Positions 36,961-46,340 of a DNA stretch of 58,129 nucleotides are shown here, piece after piece (the stretch's first letter is position 1; the number at the start of each line of letters is the position of its first letter). Made by a program: the position numbers and the translations under genes. Source of the DNA: Bacteroidales bacterium (GTDB taxonomy: Bacteria > Bacteroidota > Bacteroidia > Bacteroidales > VadinHA17); NCBI GenBank assembly GCA_021738535.1, contig JAIPBU010000024.1, forward strand, positions 1-58,129, written 5' to 3'. Below the pieces are notes generated by a model. The model saw nothing but the letters and a program-made list of their open reading frames with translations. It did no database searches and was not told the origin of the DNA.

Positions 36961-38343
36961 ATGAAAACGAAAAGCAATCAGATTTTAAGAATACTGATAC
37001 CATTGTTGGTTATAATGCTTATTATGGGTTCATGTAAAAACGAAACTACAGAGCAGGAAGTGGAAAAGCTTCTTGAAAAACAGGAGAAGGCCCTTGATGA
37101 AAGTGAAAAGCTTATTGATGATACTTTTGATGACCTCAACACCTTAAAGGATTCTCTTAAGTCAGAGCAGGAGAAACTTGAGGGTGATCGTATGCAGGTG
37201 GAGGAGGAGTTAAATGAATTTGAAGCGGAGAAAGAAACCCTTGGTGAATCAGTCAGGGAAGACAAGATTAAAGAGCTCGAGGAGCAAAAGGTAATGCTGC
37301 AGGACAGGCTGCAGGGTATAGTAGACAGCCTTGACATGATCCGTGAGAAGCAGGACTCGGTTGAGAAGCGCAAAGACACACTTGCCGTAATGGAAAAGCA
37401 GTTATCAGAGCAGAAGGATATTTCAAAGGAGAAGTTGATAACCGGGATTGATGATATCGATAAACGTCTTGATGAAATTGAAGAGGAAAGGCTCGTTAAG
37501 CAGAATGAATTGCAGCTTAATGAGCAAAGAATAGAGCTGGCAAATAAAAAGATCGAATTACTGCAGGACGAAAAGAATATTTATCTCAGGGAAAAAAATG
37601 ACCTGCTCCGAAAAGGGGCTGACGACACTGAACTTGAGAAATTTGATTTGAAAATAAGTGAGATTGATGCTTCTCTCAAGGATGAGAGGAACAAGATCAG
37701 GAATGCTGAGAGCAATATTTCTTCAATCAGGCAGTGGATAGCTGATGCTGATCAGTTACGTGAAAAATTACGTAGCATGATGGACTCTGAATATGACAGG
37801 AATAAGACAATTACAGAGTTTACAAAGGAAGAAATGGCGCGTCTTGAGAAACAGCGCAACATTGTTGACCAGGAGCTGGAGGATCTTACTCTCCGCAGGA
37901 GCGAGCTTTCTGAAAAAAGGACCGAGGTAAATGACAAGCTGGTATCGCTTACCGAGGAGAAAGAACTGGTGAAAAGCAAGGAGTTGTCAGACATTCTGGC
38001 CGAGAGATCAGGTGTTGAAGATATGGAGGCAGATCTTGCTGAGAAAGAAAAGCAGATTGCTGAGCAGAGAGAAGACCTTCCCAAAGCTGAGGGGTCAGGC
38101 ATGGAAGTGCTTGATTCTATAGAAAGTACAATAAAGCTTAAGAAGGATAAGATCGAGATACTGCGTTCAGAAATTGCTGATGAAAACGCCCGTATTGCAA
38201 GGCAGAAGGCTGAGATAGATGAAAACAGGGCCAGGTATGTAAGAAATATTACAAAGACAGCAATAATTATTGCCATCCTGGCTGTTATTCTGGTTGCAGG
38301 TCTTTATTTCATTGGAAGAAGCAACAGGAAGAAAAGCAAATAG
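36961..38343 (+). CDS. Long coiled-coil lipoprotein with C-terminal membrane segment
   Basis: A 460-residue protein with three parts: a lipoprotein signal with lipobox Cys25 (LIMGSC); an almost uninterrupted Glu/Lys/Gln/Leu-rich coiled coil from about 30 to 425 with heptad-like spacing; and a C-terminal transmembrane helix (about 431-450, TAIIIAILAVILVAGLYFI) followed by a basic tail (GRSNRKKSK). The basic tail predicts a cytoplasmic C-terminus, leaving the coiled coil in the periplasm. An N-terminal lipid and a C-terminal inner-membrane helix could tether two membranes. It opens an operon of seven genes ending in an MCE transporter. No family name known to me; the tether role is inference. 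Confidence 0.75.
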   Translation: MKTKSNQILRILIPLLVIMLIMGSCKNETTEQEVEKLLEKQEKALDESEKLIDDTFDDLNTLKDSLKSEQEKLEGDRMQVEEELNEFEAEKETLGESVREDKIKELEEQKVMLQDRLQGIVDSLDMIREKQDSVEKRKDTLAVMEKQLSEQKDISKEKLITGIDDIDKRLDEIEEERLVKQNELQLNEQRIELANKKIELLQDEKNIYLREKNDLLRKGADDTELEKFDLKISEIDASLKDERNKIRNAESNISSIRQWIADADQLREKLRSMMDSEYDRNKTITEFTKEEMARLEKQRNIVDQELEDLTLRRSELSEKRTEVNDKLVSLTEEKELVKSKELSDILAERSGVEDMEADLAEKEKQIAEQREDLPKAEGSGMEVLDSIESTIKLKKDKIEILRSEIADENARIARQKAEIDENRARYVRNITKTAIIIAILAVILVAGLYFIGRSNRKKSK

Positions 38344-38381
38344 ATATAAACTGTGAATTACTAATTTTAAACAACAGGATT

Positions 38382-38966
38382 ATGACTAAGAAGAAAACAA
38401 CAAAGAAAACCATAAAAGAAGAAGCTGATAAGATAAAAGATACAGCTAAGGAGAAAGTTGAAGAAACAAGGAAGAAAGCAGGAGAAGTTAAAGATGAGCT
38501 TGATGAATCAGCGGAGGATGTTAAGGAGAACCTCCGCAAAGCAGGTGAAGAGATATCAGAGTCCGGATTCTGGGAAGAGACCGGTGAGAATATTTCAGAG
38601 GGAGCAAAAGTAGTGGGTGAAGAAGCCCGCACAATTGCGGATAAGATATCTGCTTATTCAGAAGTGCTTTTCGGTAAGATTAGAGACAGCTCATCGGAAG
38701 CTTTTCAGAGTGGGCTGAACCTGACAAGGGAGGGCGCAAACAGGGCCCAGGCTGTAGCCGATGACCTCAGAGATAATATAGAAGTGGCACGATTAAACCG
38801 GAAAAAAAAGGAAATTTCAACCCAGCTGGGTATGAAATTTTACCTGGAAGTCAAAAACAATGACAATAAAGTGCCTGATAATATACTCAGAAAGCGTGTA
38901 TTCATGTCACTGCTCAAAGAACTGGAAAATATTGATAAACAAATACTCGAATTAAAAGATGAATAA
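38382..38966 (+). CDS. Charged helical protein in MCE operon
   Basis: A 194-residue protein with no signal peptide or membrane segment. The N-terminal half is Lys/Glu-rich with 11-residue-like amphipathic periodicity ('DKIKDTAKEKVEETRKKAGEVKDELDESAEDVKENLRKAGEEI'), reminiscent of LEA or apolipoprotein-like helices. The C-terminal 70 residues ('LNRKKKEISTQLGMKFYLEV') are a separate helical domain. Probably cytoplasmic, possibly membrane-surface associated. It is 38 bases after the coiled-coil lipoprotein and overlaps the next gene by eight bases. Function unknown. Confidence 0.7.
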   Translation: MTKKKTTKKTIKEEADKIKDTAKEKVEETRKKAGEVKDELDESAEDVKENLRKAGEEISESGFWEETGENISEGAKVVGEEARTIADKISAYSEVLFGKIRDSSSEAFQSGLNLTREGANRAQAVADDLRDNIEVARLNRKKKEISTQLGMKFYLEVKNNDNKVPDNILRKRVFMSLLKELENIDKQILELKDE

Positions 38967-39414
38967 ACTGAAACTAAAACATATTCTCAATATTGCTATT
39001 ATTGCCTGGCTTGTTATCTGGATTTACTACCTGGCTTTTAACTGGGAAGTTTTCAGCATTAACCTGAAAACCAACCTTGGCTTCGCTGTAATAGGCGGAT
39101 ATCCCTTCGTGTTTTTCTTCCTTATTGGGCTATTATTTCTTATCTTGATCAAATATTTCGATCAGTCAATTACTATCCGGAGTATACGCAAGGATAAGGA
39201 CACGGAGAACAGGATAGCATTGCTTGAGAAAGACATAGAACTGCTGCAGATGAAGGAAACTCTGTATAAAATGCAGTCTGAAGAAATGAATAAGAGCAAT
39301 GCTTCACTCAACGCACTGCATGAGAGGCTGGATGAAATGGGCGGAAAGATTAAGGGCGTTGAAAAAGATGATGATAAGAAGAGCAAGACTGATGAAAAGG
39401 AAGATAAGGGATAA
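38959..39414 (+). CDS. Small membrane protein with cytoplasmic coiled coil in MCE operon
   Basis: A 151-residue protein with two transmembrane helices (about 8-27 and 42-68), then a coiled coil (about 85-135) and a Lys/Asp-rich tail. Starts with ATG overlapping the previous stop (ATGAATAA), indicating translational coupling. It precedes the MCE protein by 19 bases. No known family was recognised; it may be an inner-membrane accessory of the transporter. Confidence 0.7.
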   Translation: MNKLKLKHILNIAIIAWLVIWIYYLAFNWEVFSINLKTNLGFAVIGGYPFVFFFLIGLLFLILIKYFDQSITIRSIRKDKDTENRIALLEKDIELLQMKETLYKMQSEEMNKSNASLNALHERLDEMGGKIKGVEKDDDKKSKTDEKEDKG

Positions 39415-39433
39415 CAGATAGCAATATACAGGA

Positions 39434-40438
39434 ATGAAAACACGTACACAGAAAATCCGCCTGGGGATCTTTATCTTCATCGGTAGTACATTGCTGATTG
39501 TGCTTGTACTGTTCTTTGCGGCCAATAAGCTGTTTGAAAAATCAGATACCTATTTCGTGGCATACCATGATGTTTCGGTCAGCGGTCTCGAGGTTGGCAG
39601 CCCGGTTAATTACCTGGGGATCAAGATCGGGACAATATCAAATATTTTTATAGACCCCCAGGATATTAATTCAATTATTGTTGAATTAGCATTACAACCG
39701 GGAACACCTGTTAAGAAAGATGCCTCAGCGGATATTGTTGCCAGGGGCATAACCGGGCTTAAAACCATAGAAATAAGAGGAGGGAGTAATGAAGCAGATT
39801 TTCTCAGGAGAGGTGAATTTATCAATCCGGGAAGTTCCGCTGCCCAGGAAATAACAGGGAAGGCAAGCATTATTGCAGAAAAGACAGAAAAGGTGATCAA
39901 TAACCTGCAATTGTTTACTGATCCTGAGAATATTAATAAGTTCTCTGATGCAGCTGAAAATATAAACCTGCTGGCCGGACAGCTTAACAGTACTATCAGC
40001 CTGGTAGATACCCTGATAAAGGAAAACCGGGCAGATGTTCGGGAAGTGGTTACGAAGGGAAGTGTTGTAGCCGGCCGGCTGGATACATCCACGGTAAGCC
40101 TGAATAATGCAATCAGCAGTATCAATAACCTGATACAGGGCGATACATTGAAACAGATTGTGGGCAATGCCCACGACCTTTCTGAACACCTCAGGGAAAC
40201 AGATCTGAAGTTGCTGATAAGCAGCCTGGCCGATGTAACCCGCCAGACTAAACAACTGCTTTATAAAGTTGACAGGGAACTGGATATGAACAGCCGGGAA
40301 CTGACCGAAAGTGTGCGTTCATTGCGTATCACCCTTTCCAACCTGGAGGAAACATCAAACAAGATCAACTCAGATCCTTCAGTATTGCTGAGAGGATTCG
40401 GAGAAAAGAACATACCGGATAAAAGACTTAAAAAATAA
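39434..40438 (+). CDS. MCE-domain protein, MlaD family
   Basis: A 334-residue inner-membrane-anchored protein. An N-terminal transmembrane helix (about 8-31) is followed by the MCE domain (about 37-118: 'TYFVAYHDVSVSGLEVGSPVNYLGIKIGTI', 'GITGLKTIEIRGG'). The remaining 215 residues are helical, with repeated 'LNNAISSINNLI'-type segments that could form a needle or hairpin extending from the MCE ring. MCE rings carry lipids across the periplasm. Position upstream of the PqiC-like, MlaE and MlaF genes supports a complete ABC lipid transport system. Substrate and direction unknown. Confidence 0.92.
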   Translation: MKTRTQKIRLGIFIFIGSTLLIVLVLFFAANKLFEKSDTYFVAYHDVSVSGLEVGSPVNYLGIKIGTISNIFIDPQDINSIIVELALQPGTPVKKDASADIVARGITGLKTIEIRGGSNEADFLRRGEFINPGSSAAQEITGKASIIAEKTEKVINNLQLFTDPENINKFSDAAENINLLAGQLNSTISLVDTLIKENRADVREVVTKGSVVAGRLDTSTVSLNNAISSINNLIQGDTLKQIVGNAHDLSEHLRETDLKLLISSLADVTRQTKQLLYKVDRELDMNSRELTESVRSLRITLSNLEETSNKINSDPSVLLRGFGEKNIPDKRLKK

Positions 40439-40471
40439 ATCCAATAAACCTGTAATAATAGTTATAATAAG

Positions 40472-41095
40472 ATGAGACCCATACTATTTATTCTGATTAG
40501 CACTGTGATACTTGCAACATCATGTATGTCTTCAAAAACAGTTATCAGGAAGTATTATACACTCGATCCGGGCAATACAGAATACGCTGAGAGGCAGGAT
40601 AATTTACCAATACAGGGTAAAGCTGAAATAGGACTTGTAAGTATTGATCCCGTTTATGAAAAAAACCAGATCGTTAACAGGAGCAACAGCCACGAGATAA
40701 CATATTACATGTATCACCAGTGGGCTGTCAGGCCCGCAGAAGCAATAAGGGGTCTTGTATATGAATACCTGGATAAAAACAGGATCTTCGATGAGGTTTC
40801 AACAAGGTACAGTCGCACTGTGCCGGATTATATAGTCGATATAAATGTGCATAACCTGGAAGTAGTGGAAAGCAAAGATGAATTTTCAGCACATCTCAGG
40901 CTGGAAATGAACCTTGTAAAAGCAGAGAATGACAGCCTTATGCTTAGCTATTCAGTTAATCGTACCAGTCCGCTCAGAGAAAAGGATATGAACCTGTTCG
41001 CATCTGAAATAAGCTCTTTGTTAGTTGAAGAGACAGGGAATTTTGCTTCTGAGATAAGGCAGATAAGTATTTCCCGGCAGGCCGGTCAGCATTAA
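40472..41095 (+). CDS. ABC-type transport auxiliary lipoprotein (PqiC-like)
   Basis: A 207-residue outer-membrane lipoprotein candidate (lipobox Cys18, LATSC). The pattern 'RKYYTLDPGNTEYAE' after the lipid anchor and 'KAEIGLVSIDPVYEKNQIVNRSNSHEITYYMYHQWAVRPAEAI' match the PqiC/ABC_trans_aux fold, which partners MCE proteins in proteobacterial Pqi and similar systems. Located between the MlaD-like and permease genes. It could dock the MCE tube at the outer membrane, in keeping with the family. Confidence 0.87.
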   Translation: MRPILFILISTVILATSCMSSKTVIRKYYTLDPGNTEYAERQDNLPIQGKAEIGLVSIDPVYEKNQIVNRSNSHEITYYMYHQWAVRPAEAIRGLVYEYLDKNRIFDEVSTRYSRTVPDYIVDINVHNLEVVESKDEFSAHLRLEMNLVKAENDSLMLSYSVNRTSPLREKDMNLFASEISSLLVEETGNFASEIRQISISRQAGQH

Positions 41096-41122
41096 CTTTT
41101 CCCGGGTTCTATAAAAGGCAAT

Positions 41123-42241
41123 ATGAAAAGCAGCGAGGAAATTAAGTTTGAGGCAAAACTAGATGCCGGTGTCCTTGAGTTAAAAGGAAGGTTAACAGTA
41201 AGGGAGATAAGTGCCGCACTGGAGTTGATCGGGAAAAAACTTGCAGGATATAAGGATAAGTCCATAAATATTGACCTTGATGGTCTGGATTATATAGACA
41301 GTACGGCTGTTGTTGCCCTGAGAGACCTGGAAGATAAGTACAGGGACGTTACCCCGGTGGTTAGGATTGTTGCAAGTGATGAAAAAATACGGAAACAGTT
41401 CGAAGTTTTCGGACCGGAGCTTGATAAACCACCAGCTGCAGATATTGAGAAGACAAGCTTCTTTGAGAGGCTGGGAGCCTCAGTCTTCGACCTTTTTAAT
41501 GAACATATAGCCGGGTATTTACAACTTGCGGCAGATATTACATACTGGTCGTTTACCGACACTTTCAGACAAGGTAACAGGCGTAAAGGAGAATATGTAA
41601 ACCAGGCAGTGCTTATAGGTGTAAATGCAGTTCTTATAGTGGGGGCCATGTCTTTTATTATAGGTCTTGTGCTTGCATTGCAGTCTGCTGCACAGCTCAG
41701 GTCTTTCGGTGCAAATATCTATATAGTAGATCTCACTGTTATTGCAATGATGAGCGAAATGGGTCCATTGATTACCGCGATTATGGTTGCCGGCCGTAGC
41801 GGATCATCAATTGCGGCGGAAATTGCAACAATGAAAGTAACAAGTGAAACAGATGCACTGAGAACGATGGGACTGAACCCGGTGAGGTTTGTTATAGTAC
41901 CCAAGATGCACGCTGCACTGACTACACTTCCTTTTCTTACAATTATAGCAGATATAATGGGCATAGCCGGGGGAATGATTATCGGGGCAACAGCACTGGG
42001 AATATCTCCACAGGTATTTATCCACAGGATGGAGGAGGCCGTTGTAATGAAGGATATTGTTTTTGGTATAATAAAAAGCCTTGTTTTTGCATATATCATA
42101 GTTACTACGGGTAGTTACTTCGGCTTCAGGGTCCAAAGAGGTGCAGAAGGAGTTGGTAAAGTGACGACAATGGCTGTGGTAGTGGCAATATCTCTTGTTA
42201 TTGTAGCCGACAGTGTTATGGGATTAATATTTTACAATTAA
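41123..42241 (+). CDS. STAS-MlaE fusion: lipid ABC transporter permease
   Basis: A 372-residue protein joining an N-terminal STAS domain (about 5-105, with 'DLDGLDYIDSTAVVALRDL', MlaB-like) to an MlaE permease (about 130-372; five or six helices). The permease carries 'MSEMGPLITAIMVAGRSGSSIAAEIATMKVTSETDALRTMGLNPVRFVIVPK', the conserved MlaE cytoplasmic helix region. In E. coli MlaB is a separate protein that activates MlaF; here the fusion replaces it. Followed 13 bases later by the ATPase gene. Confidence 0.95.
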   Translation: MKSSEEIKFEAKLDAGVLELKGRLTVREISAALELIGKKLAGYKDKSINIDLDGLDYIDSTAVVALRDLEDKYRDVTPVVRIVASDEKIRKQFEVFGPELDKPPAADIEKTSFFERLGASVFDLFNEHIAGYLQLAADITYWSFTDTFRQGNRRKGEYVNQAVLIGVNAVLIVGAMSFIIGLVLALQSAAQLRSFGANIYIVDLTVIAMMSEMGPLITAIMVAGRSGSSIAAEIATMKVTSETDALRTMGLNPVRFVIVPKMHAALTTLPFLTIIADIMGIAGGMIIGATALGISPQVFIHRMEEAVVMKDIVFGIIKSLVFAYIIVTTGSYFGFRVQRGAEGVGKVTTMAVVVAISLVIVADSVMGLIFYN

Positions 42242-42254
42242 GTTGTTTGGGTTT

Positions 42255-43001
42255 ATGGCGGGCAATGAAATAATAAAGGTGGACAGACTGACGGCACGGA
42301 TAGATAACCAGCTTATACTGTCCGATGTGAGTTTCCATGCATCTGCCGGAGACGTAACAGTAATACTGGGTAGCAGCGGTTCGGGAAAAACAACCCTGCT
42401 TAAACACTTGCTGGGCCTCTATCCCAGCGATAAAAATGCCATTTCTGTTCTCGGAAAGAATCCCTGGCACCTTCCCCAGAATGAAGAAAAAGCTTTCTAT
42501 TCCCGGCTGGGTGTTCTTTACCAGAACGGAGCCCTCCTGAATTCACTTACCGTAGGGGAAAACCTCGCCCTTCCACTGCAGCAACACACAGATATAAAAG
42601 GCGGCCTTATTGAAAAGGCGGTAAGATTAAAACTGCAAATGGTTAACATGCAGGAAGCATATAACAAATATCCCTCACAGTTAAGCGGAGGGATGCTGAA
42701 AAGAGCAGCTTTGGCACGGGCTATTATTATGGATCCGCAGGTATTATTCTGTGATGAGCCCGGGGCCGGACTCGACCCCGTTTCACTCTCCGCCCTGGAT
42801 GAACTGATTCTCCATCTTCAGAAACTGCTTGGCATGACAGTTGTTATGGTAACCCATGAGGTTCCAAGCATAATGCGAACAGCGGATAAAATAGTCTTTT
42901 TACGTAACGGGAAACTCACTTTTGAAGGCACTGTACGGGAAGGTATTGAATCCGGAAATACTTATGTCAGGGAATTCTTTGACAGGGCTAAAGGGAACTG
43001 A
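42255..43001 (+). CDS. ABC transporter ATP-binding protein, MlaF family
   Basis: A 248-residue ATPase from ATG 42255 (MAGNEIIKVDRL); a TTG four codons earlier is less likely. Walker A 'GSSGSGKTT', Q-loop 'LYQNGALLNSLTVGENL', signature 'LSGGMLKRAALARAI', Walker B 'VLFCDEPGAGLDPVS' and switch His in 'VMVTHEVPS' are all complete. It powers the STAS-MlaE permease. It is the last gene of the operon; no clear hairpin with a T-run follows, though the next gene starts 135 bases later. Confidence 0.95.
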   Translation: MAGNEIIKVDRLTARIDNQLILSDVSFHASAGDVTVILGSSGSGKTTLLKHLLGLYPSDKNAISVLGKNPWHLPQNEEKAFYSRLGVLYQNGALLNSLTVGENLALPLQQHTDIKGGLIEKAVRLKLQMVNMQEAYNKYPSQLSGGMLKRAALARAIIMDPQVLFCDEPGAGLDPVSLSALDELILHLQKLLGMTVVMVTHEVPSIMRTADKIVFLRNGKLTFEGTVREGIESGNTYVREFFDRAKGN

Positions 43002-43098
43002 ACCAGGGCATTCACTTTTTTATATAACTGCTTAATCATCATTGTCGCTTTCCTCAATTAAAAGCTTAAGCCCGTTTCATTCTTTGTCTAAAAAATAT

Positions 43099-43106
43099 TA
43101 TCTTTG
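43099..43106 (+). promoter_or_regulatory. Candidate -7 box before the signalling cluster
   Basis: TATCTTTG fits TAnnTTTG fully, 30 bases before the start of the PAS protein gene. No TTG lies at 19-20 bases upstream (the sequence there is GTTTC), so the promoter is plausible but incomplete. Confidence 0.4.
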
Positions 43107-43136
43107 GAACACTAATAATCTAAAGAATATTGATTT

Positions 43137-44093
43137 ATGGCCCCCGGAAATGAAAAATACTATCCCGGATTACAAACGCTCATTGATAATTTGCCGGGGG
43201 TTGTGTACAGGTGCAGGAATGACAGGGACTGGACTATGCAATATATAAGTGCTGCAATTATTGAGCTGTCCGGCTACCCGGTATCTGATTTTATTAATAA
43301 TAACAAACGCTCTTACGGTTCACTTATTCATGAGAAAGATTGTTCTTATGTATGGAATGAAATACAAAAGGCTGTTAAGAAAAGGAGCCGGTTTACACTT
43401 GAGTACAGAATAGTAAACAGTGAGGGAAACATAAAATGGGTCTGGGAAAGGGGCAGAATGGTAAAGGATGAGTCAGGCAACAGGTTTATAGAAGGCTTTA
43501 TTGAGGATATTCACGACTGGAAGATAGCCGAAGAAAATGTACGCAACAGCGAGTTCAGGTTCAGGTTGTTTGCTGAATCAGCGCCTGTAGGAATAGTTCT
43601 TTCTGATAAGGAGGAAAATACTATCTTCATTAATAAGCAGTTTACAGAGATATTCGGTTATACAATTAATGATATGCCCTCTGTAAACGAGTGGTGGCAA
43701 CTTGCCTATCCTGATATTCAATTTCGCAAGCAGGTACAGGAAACATGGAGAGAAGAAATGCTTAAAGCACAGAATGGCAATGAGATGGTTGAGTCACTTG
43801 AATTCCCGGTTAACTGCAAGGATGGTACAATAAGGGATATAGAATTCAGGATGGCTTCAGACAATGAACTTAATTATATAATTTTTACCGACATTACTGA
43901 GCGCAAAAAGACTGAAAAGGAACTGCTGGAACTTAAGGAGAATCTGCAATGCCAGGTTGCTGAAAAAACAAAGGAATTAAAGGAAAGAGTACTTGAACTC
44001 GAAAGATTCAGGGATGCCACCATAGACAGGGAACTGAGGATGAAAGAACTCAGGGATGAACTGGAGCTGTTACGAAAGGAAAGGCATAAATGA
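43137..44093 (+). CDS. Tandem PAS sensor protein without kinase domain
   Basis: A 318-residue soluble protein with two PAS/PAC units: residues 8-125 ('LPGVVYRCRNDRDWTMQYISAAIIELSGY', ending 'GFIEDIHDWKIAE') and 135-265 ('APVGIVLSDKEENTIFINKQFTEIFGYTINDM', ending 'IIFTDITERKKTE'). The C-terminal 50 residues are a coiled coil. There is no H-box, ATPase, GGDEF or HTH, so it must act on another protein, perhaps a kinase in this cluster. The frame is intact at the end, so it does not look truncated by mutation. Confidence 0.88.
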   Translation: MAPGNEKYYPGLQTLIDNLPGVVYRCRNDRDWTMQYISAAIIELSGYPVSDFINNNKRSYGSLIHEKDCSYVWNEIQKAVKKRSRFTLEYRIVNSEGNIKWVWERGRMVKDESGNRFIEGFIEDIHDWKIAEENVRNSEFRFRLFAESAPVGIVLSDKEENTIFINKQFTEIFGYTINDMPSVNEWWQLAYPDIQFRKQVQETWREEMLKAQNGNEMVESLEFPVNCKDGTIRDIEFRMASDNELNYIIFTDITERKKTEKELLELKENLQCQVAEKTKELKERVLELERFRDATIDRELRMKELRDELELLRKERHK

Positions 44094-44130
44094 GCAATAG
44101 TGTAAATATAATATAGTCATAGGGTATTTT

Positions 44131-46317
44131 ATGAGCCTTGCATTTATCAGGAATTTAAAATTTATTACTGTAGTTTGTTTTCTGTTTATCCCTGTATTGG
44201 TTCTGTCAGGGCAGATGGAAGATGCCGGTGTTTTACCAGATACAATTACAAAAATAACCATTGCTTCTGAGCCTGACTACCCGCCCCATTGTTTTGTTGA
44301 TAAAGACGGTAATGCAGCAGGATTTGCCGTTGAAATCTTTCTTGCTGCGGCTGATGCAGCAGGCCTTGAGGTGGAAATTAAAACAGGTGTCTGGAGCAAA
44401 ATAAAAAATGACCTGGCTGAGGGAAGGATTGATGCCCTGCCCTTTGTTGGCAGAACACCGGAAAGAGAGCAACTGTTTGACTTTACATTTTCCTATATGT
44501 CTCTGCATGGTGCAGTTTTTATTCACCGCAGGACCAAAGATATTAAGTCTCTGGATGACCTTAAGGATAAAGAAGTGGTGGTTATGAAAGGTGATAATGC
44601 GGAAGAATTTGTGAGGCGTTACGAAGTGTCAGAAAAGATATTTACCACAAATACCTACGAAGAAGCTTTTAAAAGGCTTGCAAACAGGGAGTATGATGCC
44701 CTTATAACGCAGAGGGTTACGGGTATTACCCTGGTGGATGAACTGGGTCTGAGAAACATTTATCCACTTGAGTTTTACCTTCCCCGTTTCCGCCAGGATT
44801 TCTGCTTTGCAGTAAAGGAAGGAAATGATCAACTCTTGTCCAGACTTAATGAAGGCCTTTCAATAATAATTGCGAATGACAGGTATGACGAAATAAGGCT
44901 GAAATGGTTCGGACCCGTAGAAAAGGAAGTTGTAAGTGTGCGGGATGTGATCAGGATAGGGATGTTTATCCTGCTCCCTCTGATTTTTATCTCCGCTGTT
45001 TTATTAACAGTTATATTAAGGCGTGAAATAAGAAGAAGAACCGCAAAACTAAATAAGGAAATAGAAGAGCATAAAAGGACCACTGAAGTTTTAAGGAGGC
45101 AAAATTTGTTTCTGATTGAAATGGAAAAGTTATCCAAAACAGGCTCATGGGAAAGACTACCCGGTTTGCATGAAAGCAAATGGACAAGTGGAACCTACGA
45201 AATATATGGTGTGTCTCCAGAATCTTTCGACCCATCTGATTACGAAAAGGTTATGTCTTTTTACGAAGGAAAAGACAGGGAGATCCTTGATAAAGCAGTT
45301 AAGAAGCTGCTACAAACAGGAGATCCTTACAGCCTGGAACTGAAACTTAATTCAGATGATGGTGAACAAAAATGGGTTGCCACACGGGGAATGGCAGAAA
45401 TGAGGGGCGGTAGGGTTTCCAGGATATTTGGTAATATTATTGATATTACTGAATCAAAACATATTAACCGGCAACTCAAGGAGCTTACTGCTGCCCTGGA
45501 GCAAAAGGTCAGTGAAAGAACTGCTGAATTGCAGGAAAAAATTGAAAAGCTGGATAAGAGTCAGAAAGCAATGTTATATATGGTGGAAGATCTCAATAAT
45601 GTTACTTCAGACCTTAAAAAAGAAAGAGCCAAGCTCGAGGCATCCAACAGGGAGCTGGAAGCTTTCAGCTATTCAGTATCTCATGACCTAAGGGCCCCGC
45701 TGAGATCAATAAATGGTTTTTCAACATTCCTGCTGGAAGATTATTATGATAAACTTGACGATGAAGGTAAGCGCTTGCTGAGCGTAATACAAAAAAATGC
45801 TAAAAAGATGGACGGCCTCATTAATGATATGCTCAGGCTTTCCAGGGTGGCAAGGACTGATCTTCATAAAGCTGATGTTGATATGTATTCTCTCGTTAAG
45901 GGAGTGTATAATGAAGTAGCTACGGATGAAGAAAAGGAAGAATTTGAATTAATTATCAACGATCTGCCAAAGGCTGAATGTGATCCTTCCCTGATCAAAC
46001 AGGTATGGCAGAACCTGATAGGGAATGCTCTTAAGTATAGTGCAAAGTCTGACAAAAAAAGGATAGTGATTGGATCTGACAAAAAAAATGATGAAACAGA
46101 GTATTATGTTAAAGATCATGGTGCTGGATTTGATCCTAAGTATGTGGATAAATTATACGGAGTCTTTAAACGCCTGCACCGCGAAGATGAATTTGAAGGT
46201 ACCGGAGTGGGCCTTGCAATTGTGCAGCGGGTTATACTGAGACACGGTGGCGCTGTAAGTGCAAGTGGTAAAATTAACGGGGGAGCAACATTTGCTTTTA
46301 CACTCCCGGTAGAATAA
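44131..46317 (+). CDS. Periplasmic-binding-domain sensor histidine kinase
   Basis: A 728-residue transmembrane kinase. Signal peptide (to about 27), then a type 3 solute-binding domain (about 40-270: 'IASEPDYPPHCFVDKDGNAAGFAVEIF', 'RIDALPFVGRTPEREQLFDFT') as in BvgS-type sensors, which bind amino acids or similar ligands. A transmembrane helix (about 277-300) is followed by a PAS domain (about 330-440), a coiled coil, HisKA with His518 in 'YSVSHDLRAPLRSINGF', and HATPase with N-box 'QVWQNLIGNALKYS' and G2 'GTGVGLAIV'. The response regulator gene 23 bases downstream is the likely partner. Confidence 0.93.
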   Translation: MSLAFIRNLKFITVVCFLFIPVLVLSGQMEDAGVLPDTITKITIASEPDYPPHCFVDKDGNAAGFAVEIFLAAADAAGLEVEIKTGVWSKIKNDLAEGRIDALPFVGRTPEREQLFDFTFSYMSLHGAVFIHRRTKDIKSLDDLKDKEVVVMKGDNAEEFVRRYEVSEKIFTTNTYEEAFKRLANREYDALITQRVTGITLVDELGLRNIYPLEFYLPRFRQDFCFAVKEGNDQLLSRLNEGLSIIIANDRYDEIRLKWFGPVEKEVVSVRDVIRIGMFILLPLIFISAVLLTVILRREIRRRTAKLNKEIEEHKRTTEVLRRQNLFLIEMEKLSKTGSWERLPGLHESKWTSGTYEIYGVSPESFDPSDYEKVMSFYEGKDREILDKAVKKLLQTGDPYSLELKLNSDDGEQKWVATRGMAEMRGGRVSRIFGNIIDITESKHINRQLKELTAALEQKVSERTAELQEKIEKLDKSQKAMLYMVEDLNNVTSDLKKERAKLEASNRELEAFSYSVSHDLRAPLRSINGFSTFLLEDYYDKLDDEGKRLLSVIQKNAKKMDGLINDMLRLSRVARTDLHKADVDMYSLVKGVYNEVATDEEKEEFELIINDLPKAECDPSLIKQVWQNLIGNALKYSAKSDKKRIVIGSDKKNDETEYYVKDHGAGFDPKYVDKLYGVFKRLHREDEFEGTGVGLAIVQRVILRHGGAVSASGKINGGATFAFTLPVE

Positions 46318-46340
46318 GTGGAAATATAAAATATGCTGAA

